Notes: a model not told the origin generated them from the sequence alone. 44,420 nucleotides of DNA from an uncultured Luminiphilus sp. (GCA_943787485.1 CALSMP010000016.1:1-44420), one strand, 5' to 3'. Positions 1 through 8,309 are shown, counted from the stretch's first letter. Made by a program: numbers and translations.

Positions 1-294
1 ATCAAGGGTGTGCTGTTCAAGGGTGTAGGCCATCAGTATGGCGGCGTTGTTTACCAGAGCATCCAGATGACCGATTTCTGATGTCACCATCTCCATGACG
101 CTACTCCAGTCAGTTTCTGAGGTGACGTCGGCTTCCCTGTATATGACTTGACTGTGGGTGAAAAGGTCCTCGCGAAGCCTGATGTCTGTGCCGATAACAA
201 TATGGTCGGAATCAATAAAGCGTTTCACGCTGGCCTGCCCCAGCCCGCCCGCCGCGCCGGTGATCAGCACTACTCTTTTTCCTGTATCGCTCAT
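1..294 (-). CDS. Short-chain dehydrogenase/reductase, N-terminal 98 residues only (cut by window edge)
   Basis: The minus-strand frame opens with ATG at 294 and stays open to base 1, so the 3' part lies outside the window. The visible part is the N-terminal half of a classical SDR: a beta strand leads into the nucleotide-binding loop TGAAGGLG (about residues 12-19), and NNAA (about 87-90) marks the end of beta-4. An acidic residue after beta-2 (GTD) favours NAD(H) over NADP(H), by family rule. The active-site Tyr-x3-Lys is beyond the edge. It diverges from the SDR at 516, with about 220 bases of shared upstream DNA. The substrate cannot be told; a hydroxyl/ketone conversion on a steroid-like compound is inferred from the neighbourhood. 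Confidence 0.85.
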   Translation of the reverse strand, partial: MSDTGKRVVLITGAAGGLGQASVKRFIDSDHIVIGTDIRLREDLFTHSQVIYREADVTSETDWSSVMEMVTSEIGHLDALVNNAAILMAYTLEQHTLD

Positions 295-360
295 AGTGGG
301 GTGTCCGCTGTTTTTATGTATTGGCTATCGGTAAAGCGCCAAGCTAGGGTACTTAAGCGC

Positions 361-372
361 AGATTTAAATCT
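361..372. promoter_or_regulatory. 12-bp perfect palindrome in the divergent SDR promoter region
   Basis: AGATTTAAATCT is a perfect 12-bp inverted repeat, 67 bases upstream of the minus-strand SDR start and about 145 bases upstream of the plus-strand SDR. The rest of 295-515 holds no convincing gene. The symmetry and position fit a dimeric regulator site, but no regulator can be assigned and an AT-rich chance palindrome is possible. Confidence 0.3.
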
Positions 373-515
373 ATGCGGGGGCAGGATAAGCGGGAAGTTA
401 TTGGCTCGTCTAGCTCAGTAAGACTATGCGCCTTGGTACACCCGTCACGGTCTTTGAGAATTTAGGCTAAGCTTCTGATCAATAAACCTAACAACAGTCA
501 GGCGGAGGGATAAAA

Positions 516-1295
516 ATGCTGCTCAAAGACAAGGTGGTGGTGATTAGTGGTGTTGGTCCGGGGCTCGGCCAAACTATGGCCAAGATGGCGTGTACTGAGG
601 GTGCCGCCGTCATCCTGGGGGCCCGCAACCAAAAGTTTTTGGCTGAAGTTGCTGGCGAAATCGAGGCATCAGGTGGCCGGGTATTTGCGCAATCCACCGA
701 TGTTGCTGATACCGAGCAGGTAAACGCCTTGATCGCCGCGGGCGCCGAAAAATTTGGTCGTATCGATGGCTTGGTGAACAGTGCCTACATCCATGGCGAC
801 TGGGCGCCGGCTGATGTCGCCGACCCAGACAAGGTGGGGGAGGTGGTCAACGTGATTTGCCAGGGAGCTTTGCGCATGGCGCAGGCATGTTTAGCCCACA
901 TGAAGGCAGCGGGTGGTGGCAGCATTGTCAACGTGTCAACCCAGTCCACGGTAAAGCCTTTTGCGGGTGAGGCGATGTATGCCATGGGAAAAGGGGCGCT
1001 TAACGCGCTGACTCGACATATGGCTAATGATTTCGGCCAATATGGAATCCGGGTCAATGCGCTGCGCATGGGCTGGATCGGTGGGGCGCCGGTGTATGCC
1101 TACATTGACTCCCAAGTAGCCGCGGGAATAGATCGGGACGTCGTGGTCAAAAGTATTACCGACCGGATTCCTCTGGGTATCATCCCGCCAGAGGAGGATT
1201 GTGCCCGCGCGGTTCTGGCATTCCTCTCCGATTACTCACGGGTTATCAATGGGGCCTCGGTCGATGTAAACGGCGGTGAATACATGGCGCCGTAG
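516..1295 (+). CDS. SDR family oxidoreductase
   Basis: This 259-residue classical SDR would carry out NAD(P)-dependent alcohol/ketone conversion in the cytoplasm. The dinucleotide loop reads SGVGPGLG (about residues 11-18), a variant of TGxxxGxG. NSAY (about 89-92) replaces the usual NNAG. The active site is visible as Ser in NVSTQS and Tyr/Lys in YAMGK. The C-terminus GASVDVNGGEYM is typical of the family. ATG 516 follows a good ribosome site (GGCGGAGGG). It is followed 68 bases later by an SRPBCC gene in the same direction, so the two probably form a short operon. The substrate is unknown; a steroid-like alcohol is inferred from context. Confidence 0.88.
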   Translation: MLLKDKVVVISGVGPGLGQTMAKMACTEGAAVILGARNQKFLAEVAGEIEASGGRVFAQSTDVADTEQVNALIAAGAEKFGRIDGLVNSAYIHGDWAPADVADPDKVGEVVNVICQGALRMAQACLAHMKAAGGGSIVNVSTQSTVKPFAGEAMYAMGKGALNALTRHMANDFGQYGIRVNALRMGWIGGAPVYAYIDSQVAAGIDRDVVVKSITDRIPLGIIPPEEDCARAVLAFLSDYSRVINGASVDVNGGEYMAP

Positions 1296-1363
1296 CTAAG
1301 CCTGAAAAGTGCGTAGTAACCAGTCGAGATTGTAAAGATATCGAAGATAAAAGGAGTAGGGGA

Positions 1364-1843
1364 GTGCAAGAGGAAGACAAACTGGCATTCGATCCCGACG
1401 CGGTCGTGGTCTCCCAAAGCGTCATTATTGAGGCCTCCGCCGAAAAAGTCTGGGAGGTGTTGGTGGACTTTGGTCGCTACGGAGATTGGAATCCATTTTG
1501 TCTGGCGGCAGAGGGCACTCTCGCCCTCGGAGAGCCCCTCAAAATGACGCTAAAGAACTACTTGGAACCAGGGAGCTTCTTTGAAAATACCGAATTCTTC
1601 TGTGCTATCGACGCGCCGCATCTCATTTCTTGGGAAGCTCCCTGGGTCGAGGAGTGGCCTTATCCCGCAAGGCGTGATCAGATTATCGAGCCGCTGAGCA
1701 CCGATCAGTGTCGATACCACTCGACCGACGCCTTCCTAGGCCCCCACGGTATCCACGTCATGCGATTCGCCGGTCCCTGGGTGAAGCGGGCCTTCGATGA
1801 CACGGCTTTTGCGCTCAAAGCCTATGTAGAGGCAATGAGTTGA
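1364..1843 (+). CDS. SRPBCC family (START/Bet v1-like) ligand-binding protein
   Basis: This 159-residue protein has the polyketide-cyclase/START-like pattern: a strand beginning SQSVIIEASAEKVWEVL (about residues 19-35) followed by FGRYGDWNPF. SRPBCC proteins form a deep hydrophobic pocket and bind or transform lipids, sterols and polyketides. GTG at 1364 is chosen because AAGGAG lies about 10 bases upstream. It lies downstream of the SDR at 516 and converges on the sulfotransferase gene, leaving 30 bases between the stops. A second SRPBCC gene at 22180 shares the same N-terminal layout (VWEVVTGFSDYGEWNSF), so the two are probable paralogues. A binding or cyclase/aromatase role is possible; the exact function is unknown. 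Confidence 0.8.
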   Translation: MQEEDKLAFDPDAVVVSQSVIIEASAEKVWEVLVDFGRYGDWNPFCLAAEGTLALGEPLKMTLKNYLEPGSFFENTEFFCAIDAPHLISWEAPWVEEWPYPARRDQIIEPLSTDQCRYHSTDAFLGPHGIHVMRFAGPWVKRAFDDTAFALKAYVEAMS

Positions 1844-1873
1844 TTGGGGCTGCGAGTTTTGTCGGTAGGAGCG

Positions 1874-3025
1874 TCAAAAATAGTGTGACAGGTAGTTGCC
1901 AAACAGCTCGTTGATGAGGCCTTCGGATAAGCCAAATTCTTCGAGCGTGTAGTGGTGTTCTGGTCGACTTTCCCGCGTGTTTAACTCCTGCCACGCCGTC
2001 ATTTCCTTGAGAGCTCGCTCAGTCAAGTGTTCATTGATAAAACCATACACCCGTTCAATCTGACCTTTGGGGTCGGCTAGCAGATCTGTGAATGCCAGAT
2101 CCAGATAATCGAGGTTGAGGGCTTCATCCGCGCGCGCGGCGATGGTCGTATTTAAGCCACGTTGCCATTTGTGTGCCCAATGCATGGTCATGGCGGCGCG
2201 GTCCAGTCGATCGGTAAACGGCGCAGCCAAGGCGCACATCATACTGCCGTAGGACGGAATTACCTCCAGTGGGTGCCTGTGGGTTTGTATCACTTTTGCG
2301 CCTGGAAACGCCGTTGCCAGCGCCTGGGGGTAGTGAAGATGGTGTGGCGTTTTCAATAGCCAGCGGGTTCCGGTCAAACCTCGCTGACGCTTTTGCCACT
2401 GCAGAAACTGAAGTAGCCGGTAGAGATAGGCATAGCCAGGCGTTTGATTCTGCTCGTATAGCCAGTTACCAAACTCCGGCAAGTAGGCGTAGCACTCGGG
2501 CACCGTACTCATAAAGGAGTGCTCTAGCAGCATTATTTCTTCATCTGGCGCCGTTGCATCCATCGGATGAATGGCGGCGAGTTCCGGTGATGCGCTCAAA
2601 ATAGCAGCAACTTCGGCTTCGGCTTTAGGTATTCTCTCGTCACGATGAACGAAGCTCTCAGTCAGCGGTACGGGATTTCTCACCTCGTACCACAGCGGTG
2701 CCAGCAAACGGGAGTCCGCGGCGATCGTGCGGTGAAGTAAGGTGGTCCCGGTTCGCGGTAAGCCGACGACAATGATGGGATCATCAATGTGCTCGTCATT
2801 GATCTCGGGAAATTTAGCGAACCACTGCTCAATGGCTATGCGATTTTTAAGGATGTCTAGAAGACGCTGGTGGTGAAAAGTGACTCCGGCGGTATTGAGC
2901 TGGGCACTGTTGCTGAGTGCCTCGGTCAGGCGGTGCAGGATGTCGGATTCGAATGGGTTAAGCTCTAGCAATCCCGAGGCCTCGCTTTCGGCGAGCTGTT
3001 TAAGAGATGATACGGTCAGATCCAC
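1874..3025 (-). CDS. Sulfotransferase family protein (Sulfotransfer_3 type)
   Basis: This 383-residue protein carries the 5'-phosphosulfate-binding loop GLPRTGTT (about residues 88-95) and a downstream 3'-phosphate-binding segment (THRHPLEVIPSYG). Those are the hallmarks of PAPS-dependent sulfotransferases. Family members move a sulfuryl group from PAPS to a hydroxyl, but relatives in bacterial steroid and lipid clusters are largely uncharacterised. The start is GTG 3025, preceded by GGAG at suitable spacing. It is a single minus-strand gene divergent from the Rieske operon at 3238. No PAPS-synthesis genes are nearby. Sulfonation of a steroid or lipid hydroxyl is an attractive but unproven role. 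Confidence 0.82.
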   Translation of the reverse strand: MDLTVSSLKQLAESEASGLLELNPFESDILHRLTEALSNSAQLNTAGVTFHHQRLLDILKNRIAIEQWFAKFPEINDEHIDDPIIVVGLPRTGTTLLHRTIAADSRLLAPLWYEVRNPVPLTESFVHRDERIPKAEAEVAAILSASPELAAIHPMDATAPDEEIMLLEHSFMSTVPECYAYLPEFGNWLYEQNQTPGYAYLYRLLQFLQWQKRQRGLTGTRWLLKTPHHLHYPQALATAFPGAKVIQTHRHPLEVIPSYGSMMCALAAPFTDRLDRAAMTMHWAHKWQRGLNTTIAARADEALNLDYLDLAFTDLLADPKGQIERVYGFINEHLTERALKEMTAWQELNTRESRPEHHYTLEEFGLSEGLINELFGNYLSHYF

Positions 3026-3054
3026 GTGAATCTCCGGGCCGACATTGGTCTGTG

Positions 3055-3083
3055 GTTGATCAACTGAGTGTAACCTCTAGGTT
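3055..3083. promoter_or_regulatory. Two small palindromes upstream of the sulfotransferase gene
   Basis: GTTGATCAAC (3055-3064) is a perfect 10-bp palindrome, and AACCT-CT-AGGTT (3072-3083) is a 5-bp inverted repeat. Both lie 30-60 bases upstream of the sulfotransferase GTG start, within the divergent region 3026-3237. They could be operator half-sites. Short palindromes of this size also occur by chance. Confidence 0.25.
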
Positions 3084-3180
3084 CGATGAGCGGGAGTAAG
3101 AAGCACCAATAGATGACACCCAAATGCATGATTCCTGATTTTGGGGCGTAGTGTAAGTTGGGTTCATTGTTAAGGCATCT

Positions 3181-3210
3181 GATCATCCTATAACTAAGAA
3201 CCGATCATCC
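3181..3210. promoter_or_regulatory. Direct repeat GATCATCC x2 upstream of the Rieske operon
   Basis: GATCATCC occurs at 3181-3188 and again at 3203-3210. The 22-bp period (about two helical turns) places both copies on one DNA face. The second copy ends 27 bases before the GTG start at 3238. This geometry fits tandem binding of an activator, or of a repressor overlapping the promoter. No regulator gene lies next to it. Confidence 0.35.
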
Positions 3211-3237
3211 CTTCAATTAGATAGCGCGAGGTGAGTT

Positions 3238-4206
3238 GTGACGACAGCTGCGATCGATCGAGCACAGAGGTTCCCCTTTCCCATCCCTTTTGGCTGGTTT
3301 CATATCGGGTTCTCGGCTGATTTGGCGCCGGGAGAGCAAAAGATACTTACGCGCTTTGGTCAGGAGCTTGTATTGTGGCGATCACAGGCTGGTGAGTTCG
3401 TGCTGCAAGACGCTTACTGTCCGCACTTGGGTGCCCATTTTGGCCATGGCGGCGAAGTGACAGAAAAAGGCATTAAATGCCCTTTTCACCATTGGGTCTT
3501 TAATACCGACGGGCGTGTTGTTGAAATCCCCTACGCCAAAAAACTCAATGAGAGGGGCTGTGTGCGCACCTACCCACTGGTAGAACGACACGGCATTATC
3601 ATGGGTTGGTATCATCCTCACGGTGAAGAGCCTCTCTATCAATTGCCCCGCTTAGAAGAGTTTGCCAGTGATGGTTACACGCGCCCCATTACCACCAGTC
3701 ACATCATCTCGACCTGTCTGCAGGAGATGGGCGAAAACACTGCAGATTCCGCCCATTTCGTCACGGTTCATGGACATCCGGGTGATGCAGAATACGGTCG
3801 CTTCGACTTTGAGCCGTTTAAAATTCTAATGGAAAGCACCCAGCTTTTTCCTAGTTCGGGTGGGCCAGTGAAAGGGACGCTCAAAACCACAAACTATGGT
3901 TTTGGATGGGCTGAAGTGCGTTACGAGACACTTATTGACGTATGCATGCTGACGACGAATTGTCCGATAGATCACGGTACCGTCGAGCAGTTATTTCACG
4001 TGTCCTGGAAGAACCCCGACAAGGATCCCAAAGTAGACCGTATTGGCGAGGCGTTCAACAAAGAGGTCAACCGTCAGCTGCAGGACGATGCCAAGATCTG
4101 GGAGCACAAACGTTTCGAGCCTAATCCGATCCTATGTGATGGTGATGGGCCTATTGCTAAATATCGAAAATGGGCTGCGCAATTTTATGCGGAGAGCGCT
4201 CGTTGA
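3238..4206 (+). CDS. Rieske non-haem iron oxygenase, KshA-like
   Basis: This is the oxygenase component of a two-component monooxygenase, 322 residues. The N-terminal Rieske [2Fe-2S] domain has ligands Cys61-x-His63 and Cys81-x2-His84 (CPHLGAH, CPFHHW). The catalytic domain contains NTADSAHFVTVH (about 167-178), which supplies Asp170, His173 and His178 around the mononuclear iron. Length and motif order match the KshA/oxygenase-alpha group (3-ketosteroid 9-alpha-hydroxylase and relatives). GTG 3238 is used, with GAGGTGAG just upstream. It is the first gene of a six-gene operon running to 9157. No ferredoxin or reductase partner is nearby. A steroid-type substrate is inferred from context. Confidence 0.88.
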   Translation: MTTAAIDRAQRFPFPIPFGWFHIGFSADLAPGEQKILTRFGQELVLWRSQAGEFVLQDAYCPHLGAHFGHGGEVTEKGIKCPFHHWVFNTDGRVVEIPYAKKLNERGCVRTYPLVERHGIIMGWYHPHGEEPLYQLPRLEEFASDGYTRPITTSHIISTCLQEMGENTADSAHFVTVHGHPGDAEYGRFDFEPFKILMESTQLFPSSGGPVKGTLKTTNYGFGWAEVRYETLIDVCMLTTNCPIDHGTVEQLFHVSWKNPDKDPKVDRIGEAFNKEVNRQLQDDAKIWEHKRFEPNPILCDGDGPIAKYRKWAAQFYAESAR

Positions 4207-5768
4207 AATTCGATCTCGTAGCGCCAGAAAACCGCCTGTTGAGCCGGGTATTGGATCAACAGGCAGCGCGCTATCCGACAGCCTGTTTTATCAAGACCGA
4301 AGATTCGACCATAAGCTACGAGCAAATGCAGGCGTTGGCGCGCTGTTACGCTCGGTGGCTGGACCAAAGAGGCGTCGACAAAGGGGATCGAATTTGTCTT
4401 CTGATGTTGAGTTCTATCGACTACGTTGCGTTGACCTTAGCCATCAATATGTTGGGGGCGATATGGGTTCCCGTAAACACCGACTACAAAGGTGACTGGC
4501 TTCTCGCGACGCTGCGCGACAGCGGGCCCCTTCTCACGATTGTAAGCTCCGACTTCGAGGGTCGATTGGCGGGCTTTCACGATATTATTGGCGAGGTAAT
4601 TTCCGCTCAATCGTTACCTGCGGTAGGCGAGTTAAATCAGCCGCTACCTGAGCGTGATCTATATTATGGTGATACGGTTTCTGTCATGTGGACATCTGGC
4701 ACCACGGGCAGCGCTAAAGGCGTGATGCAGAGCCATAACACGTGGATCAGGAGTGCGCTTAGTAGTGTGACCATGGGTGAGATAACACAGGGGGATACCA
4801 TGCTGAATGTGTTACCCCTTCATAATTCTGCTGCCTGGGTTTCAAATATTTACCCTGCCTTGTTGACGGGGGCCTCCTGTTTTCTAGCCAAGGCCTTTTC
4901 TGCGGGTGGGTTCTGGCAGCAAGTGCGCGAACATGGTGTAACCCATACCCTGACCCTTGGTGCTATGCACATGTTCCTTTGGGATATGCCGGTGAGAGAG
5001 GATGACGCAGACAATCCGTTGCGTAGCGTCAATATGGTGCCTATGCCGGATAGTGTTAGGGGGCCGTTTAAAAAACGCTTTGGTCTTGATGCGATTCACC
5101 AAGGGTTTGGGCAGAGTGAGATTATGTACCTGTTGAGGCGGCGCGATGATGACCAGACCGAGTGGCCTGAGAATAGCCTCGGTGTGCCAGCGGAAGATAT
5201 TGATGTCTGTCTCCTTGATGACGAATGCGCTGAGGTTGGTGACGGTGTGGTGGGGGAGCTTTGTGTCAGAGAGAAGGCGCCACATGTCCTGTTTAATGGC
5301 TATTTTAGAAATGAAGCGGCCAATACCCACGCGTTTAAAGGTGGCTGGTACCATACCGGTGATCTCCTGCGGCGTGAGGGTACACACTACTTTTTTGTCG
5401 ATCGCAAGAGTGACTTGATTCGGTACAAGGGGAGATCGGTGAGCTCCCTCGCACTTGAGAGCGTCGTATTGAGGCATCCGGCCATCACTCAGGCGGCTGC
5501 CTTTGGCATAACTTCGGCTGAGCTGGAGTCAGAGCATGAAATTATGCTGGCGGTGGTGCTTGGTGAGAGCATGGAGTTGGATGAGGCGGTGTTGGCGAGG
5601 TATATCAACGACAATGCTCCTTACTATTTTGTCCCGCGCTACATCGAAATTATGGCCGAGTTGCCGCTGACACCGACCCAGAAAATACAAAAACATAAAT
5701 TGCGAGATCGCGGCTTGACGTCGGCTAGCTGGGATGCGGTTTCGGCCGGCTTTGAGATCGAGCGGTGA
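4203..5768 (+). CDS. Acyl-CoA ligase (AMP-binding, class I adenylate-forming)
   Basis: This enzyme activates a carboxylic acid to its CoA thioester via an acyl-adenylate. Visible signatures are the P-loop WTSGTTGSAKGV, the A5 motif GFGQSE, the A7 motif WYHTGD, the hinge DRKSDLIRYKG, and the C-terminal catalytic Lys in PTQKIQKHK. The start I favour is TTG 4203, which overlaps the Rieske stop (TTGA) and has GGAG about 8 bases upstream; this gives 521 residues. An in-frame ATG at 4170 would add 11 residues and a 37-base overlap. The 3' end overlaps the next start by one base. Position next to the Ltp2-like/DUF35 pair suggests activation of a steroid side-chain or ring-derived acid (inference). 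Confidence 0.9.
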   Translation: MKFDLVAPENRLLSRVLDQQAARYPTACFIKTEDSTISYEQMQALARCYARWLDQRGVDKGDRICLLMLSSIDYVALTLAINMLGAIWVPVNTDYKGDWLLATLRDSGPLLTIVSSDFEGRLAGFHDIIGEVISAQSLPAVGELNQPLPERDLYYGDTVSVMWTSGTTGSAKGVMQSHNTWIRSALSSVTMGEITQGDTMLNVLPLHNSAAWVSNIYPALLTGASCFLAKAFSAGGFWQQVREHGVTHTLTLGAMHMFLWDMPVREDDADNPLRSVNMVPMPDSVRGPFKKRFGLDAIHQGFGQSEIMYLLRRRDDDQTEWPENSLGVPAEDIDVCLLDDECAEVGDGVVGELCVREKAPHVLFNGYFRNEAANTHAFKGGWYHTGDLLRREGTHYFFVDRKSDLIRYKGRSVSSLALESVVLRHPAITQAAAFGITSAELESEHEIMLAVVLGESMELDEAVLARYINDNAPYYFVPRYIEIMAELPLTPTQKIQKHKLRDRGLTSASWDAVSAGFEIER

Positions 5769-7015
5769 TGCAGCAGTCGTTGGCTAATCTGCGCAAAAAG
5801 TCCGGCACTCATAATTGGGGGGCGGCGGCGGATCTCGAGGACATCAGCGGCGAGGTGGCGATTGTCGGGGTAGGGGAAACGGCCTTTACCGGTGCCTCCC
5901 ATAGAAATAACAAAGCCATGGCGCTCGAAGCCATCGAGTCAGCCCTGCTAGACGCGCAGATTTCGCCCGATTGCGTAGATGGGCTGATGGTAAGTTTCGG
6001 CATTGCCGAGCAGCTAACCCCGCAGGACTATCGCGACCATTTTGGTACGGAGCAAGACATTTGGTTTAGCGATCAGGGTGGAGCCATGATTTGGGCCGCA
6101 ACCTGTGCCCACGAGGCGGCGATGGCGATCAGAGCCAAACAGGCTTCGGTGATTGTCAATGTCTTCGCGGTTAACTGGGCCTCAGGGCGGCAGCAGGGGA
6201 GTGCTTCGCCGGGTGATTGGCATGCCTCCGAGTCGCTGAAGGCGGCACTCGAGATGCCTTTCGGATGGCACCCTCAGCCGCTTTATTTTGCAACCTTTAT
6301 GCGCAGGCATATGCATGAGTTCGGAACCACAGAGGAGCAACTGGCGGCGATACCGATAACCTTCCGCCAGCATGCCAACAGCCATCCGGGCGCTAAGCTT
6401 CGAGAGAAAGCCCTGTCCCTCGAGGGCTATTTAAACCAACCCATGATTGCGGATCCATTTCGCGTCGCGGACTGTTGCCTCATTTCGGACGGGGCCGGCG
6501 CTTTTGTGATGACCTCGACCGAGCAAGCGCGGGACTATCCGAAGCCGCCAGTGGTGGTAGCAGGGGTCGGGCGGGGGATGATTGAGGGCGCTCCCTATAT
6601 CAGTCAACAGAAGCAGCTTACCGCAACCCCGCAAACCTTCTCTGCGCCCTGGGCTTATGCCATGGCAGACATTACGCCAAAGGACCTCGATGTGATTGGG
6701 GTCTATGACTGTTTTTCGGGGACTGCGTTGATGCAAATCGAAGACATGGGGCTTTGCCCGAAAGGTGCGGGCGGTGAATTTGCGGCGAAGGGTAACCTTC
6801 ATTTTGAGCGAACCCGTTCGCAAGGGGGCATTCCCTGTAACACTCACGGTGGGCTACTCGCCCACGCCTATGTGCTGGGAATTTCCCATGTCATAGAGCT
6901 CGTTAGGCAGGTGCGGGGAGAGGCGATAAATCAGGTAGAGGGTGTGGAGGTGGCGGCCTACGCCGGATTTACCGCAGAAGAGTCATCGACGCTGGTATTG
7001 CGCCGTGATGCTTGA
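5768..7015 (+). CDS. Thiolase-like lipid-transfer protein (SCP-x/Ltp2 type), probable retro-aldolase subunit
   Basis: This 415-residue thiolase-fold protein has VGVGETAFTG near the N-terminus and CNTHGGLLAHAYVLG plus VIELVRQVRGEA near the C-terminus, which is the SCP-x/Ltp2 layout. At the usual nucleophile position the sequence reads GGAMIWAAT, so the thiolase Cys is absent. That fits the Ltp2-type aldolases that release a side-chain fragment by retro-aldol cleavage of beta-hydroxyacyl-CoA, as known for steroid side chains. ATG 5768 overlaps the ligase stop; a GTG one codon upstream is the alternative. The next gene is its expected DUF35 partner, overlapping by 8 bases, which implies a stoichiometric complex. 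A non-catalytic carrier role cannot be excluded. Confidence 0.85.
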   Translation: MQQSLANLRKKSGTHNWGAAADLEDISGEVAIVGVGETAFTGASHRNNKAMALEAIESALLDAQISPDCVDGLMVSFGIAEQLTPQDYRDHFGTEQDIWFSDQGGAMIWAATCAHEAAMAIRAKQASVIVNVFAVNWASGRQQGSASPGDWHASESLKAALEMPFGWHPQPLYFATFMRRHMHEFGTTEEQLAAIPITFRQHANSHPGAKLREKALSLEGYLNQPMIADPFRVADCCLISDGAGAFVMTSTEQARDYPKPPVVVAGVGRGMIEGAPYISQQKQLTATPQTFSAPWAYAMADITPKDLDVIGVYDCFSGTALMQIEDMGLCPKGAGGEFAAKGNLHFERTRSQGGIPCNTHGGLLAHAYVLGISHVIELVRQVRGEAINQVEGVEVAAYAGFTAEESSTLVLRRDA

Positions 7016-7433
7016 GCAACGTGATTTGCTCAATCATGCGCTTGCGGGCCCCTTCTGGCAGGCAGCTGCTGACGGCAAGCTTGTTATCTGTAGCTGCGCG
7101 AACTGCGAAGTCGATATTTGGTATCCCAAAGAGCGGTGTGACCATTGCAATCAGGAGACCAGCTGGCGAGAACTTGGAGGGCGGGCGCGACTCCTGTCAT
7201 GGACAGTCGTAGAGCGCGCACTTAATCCGAACTTTGCCGTCCCCTATATCCCAGCCCTCGTTGAGCCGCTTGATGCCCCCGGGGTACAGCTGGTTACCTG
7301 GATCAAACCCGATTTCCGAGACGCGCTAGTTTGTGACATGGTTGTCCACGTGGCCTTTGACCTAATACGGACGACGGATGGCAAGGAATTTAGGGCGCCT
7401 TATTTCGAGCCCGCTGGGCAACAGGGTGAATGA
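7008..7433 (+). CDS. DUF35 / OB-fold Zn-ribbon acyl-CoA-associated protein
   Basis: This 141-residue DUF35 protein has an N-terminal helix, a four-Cys zinc ribbon (CSCANC ... CDHCNQ) and a C-terminal OB-fold segment rich in beta strands. DUF35 proteins pair with thiolase-like or hydratase partners and help bind acyl-CoA; the Ltp2-DUF35 aldolase of steroid degradation is the relevant known example. ATG 7008 overlaps the upstream thiolase-like gene by 8 bases, implying coupled translation. A longer frame back to 6942 exists but would overlap that gene much more and lacks family sequence. I read these two genes as one enzyme. Confidence 0.87.
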   Translation: MLEQRDLLNHALAGPFWQAAADGKLVICSCANCEVDIWYPKERCDHCNQETSWRELGGRARLLSWTVVERALNPNFAVPYIPALVEPLDAPGVQLVTWIKPDFRDALVCDMVVHVAFDLIRTTDGKEFRAPYFEPAGQQGE

Positions 7434-7436
7434 GTG

Positions 7437-8309
7437 ATGATTACTGCGACAGCGTTATTAAATGACGTGGGTGTGGCCGTTGAGGGTATCGACCTGTCAC
7501 GGCCTCTGGAGAGAGCAGTCGAGGAGGAGCTAAGGGCGCTCTGGTTGGAACATGGTCTCCTGTTGCTGCGCGGGCAGTGTCGGACGGTTGCGGAACAAAT
7601 TCGTTTTAGCCGCACCTTTGGCGAGCTTGAAATTCACCCGCTTGAGCGTATTCGTCACAAGGATTATCCAGAGCTCATTGAGCTCAATAGCGCTGACGAG
7701 CAAACCAATCCAACCTCTTCCTGGGATGGCGAGGATTGGATCGGCCGTCTGGGGTGGCACACCGACCTCATCTATTCGGGAAAACCAAATTTGGGCGCCG
7801 TACTTCGTGCGGTGATACTGCCGGCTAATGACGGGCAAACGGGGTATGCCGACAGGGGCGCCGCCTATAACGCACTGCCGGATTCGATGAAGGAGGAGAT
7901 AGCCGATCTGGAAATTGTTTACCGGTTCGAAGTCAATTTGTATCGCATGCCTTATCTCGATACATCGGGCTACCTCGCTGGACCGGGTGCTCCGGATAAG
8001 CCCTCAGACGTGGGCTTTCCCGATTTTCCAGACAGTGTTTATCCGCTTGTGGTGTCGCACCCAGTCAGCGGGCGCAAGGTGCTAAATGTGTGTCCGATGT
8101 TTTTGAGCCACATCAGGGGCCGCCGAGAGGGGGGTGGCGATCCGTTGCTGCAGTCTCTTGTGGATCACGTGACTGACAAACGCTTTAGTTATCACCACAG
8201 CTGGGAGCGCGATGACATTATCTTGTGGGATAACTGGCGCATGATGCATTGTGCGCCGGGAATCAGGCCCGGTGACGAACGGCTAATTCATCGCACCACG
8301 ATCATTTAG
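7437..8309 (+). CDS. TauD/TfdA-family 2-oxoglutarate-dependent dioxygenase
   Basis: This 290-residue Fe(II)/2-oxoglutarate oxygenase shows the iron-binding His-x-Asp in GWHTDLIYSG (about residues 108-110), the distal His in HCAPGIRPGD (about 271), and the 2-oxoglutarate-anchoring Arg in LIHRTT (about 286). Such enzymes hydroxylate unactivated C-H bonds or cleave substrates after hydroxylation. Stop TGA of the DUF35 gene is followed directly by GTG 7434 and then ATG 7437; I use the ATG. Its place in the operon suggests hydroxylation of the CoA-pathway substrate or a side-chain acid, which is inference. Taurine or herbicide use is unlikely here. Confidence 0.88.
   Translation: MITATALLNDVGVAVEGIDLSRPLERAVEEELRALWLEHGLLLLRGQCRTVAEQIRFSRTFGELEIHPLERIRHKDYPELIELNSADEQTNPTSSWDGEDWIGRLGWHTDLIYSGKPNLGAVLRAVILPANDGQTGYADRGAAYNALPDSMKEEIADLEIVYRFEVNLYRMPYLDTSGYLAGPGAPDKPSDVGFPDFPDSVYPLVVSHPVSGRKVLNVCPMFLSHIRGRREGGGDPLLQSLVDHVTDKRFSYHHSWERDDIILWDNWRMMHCAPGIRPGDERLIHRTTII

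Noticed and set aside
148..465. Plus-strand open frame of 105 codons across the divergent promoter region at the left end
   Set aside because: It is antisense to the truncated SDR in its first half, has no recognisable domain, and covers a likely promoter region.
4884..5477. Minus-strand open frame of 197 codons inside the first CoA ligase
   Set aside because: The ligase carries all adenylation motifs; the antisense frame has no domain and no ribosome site that I can see.
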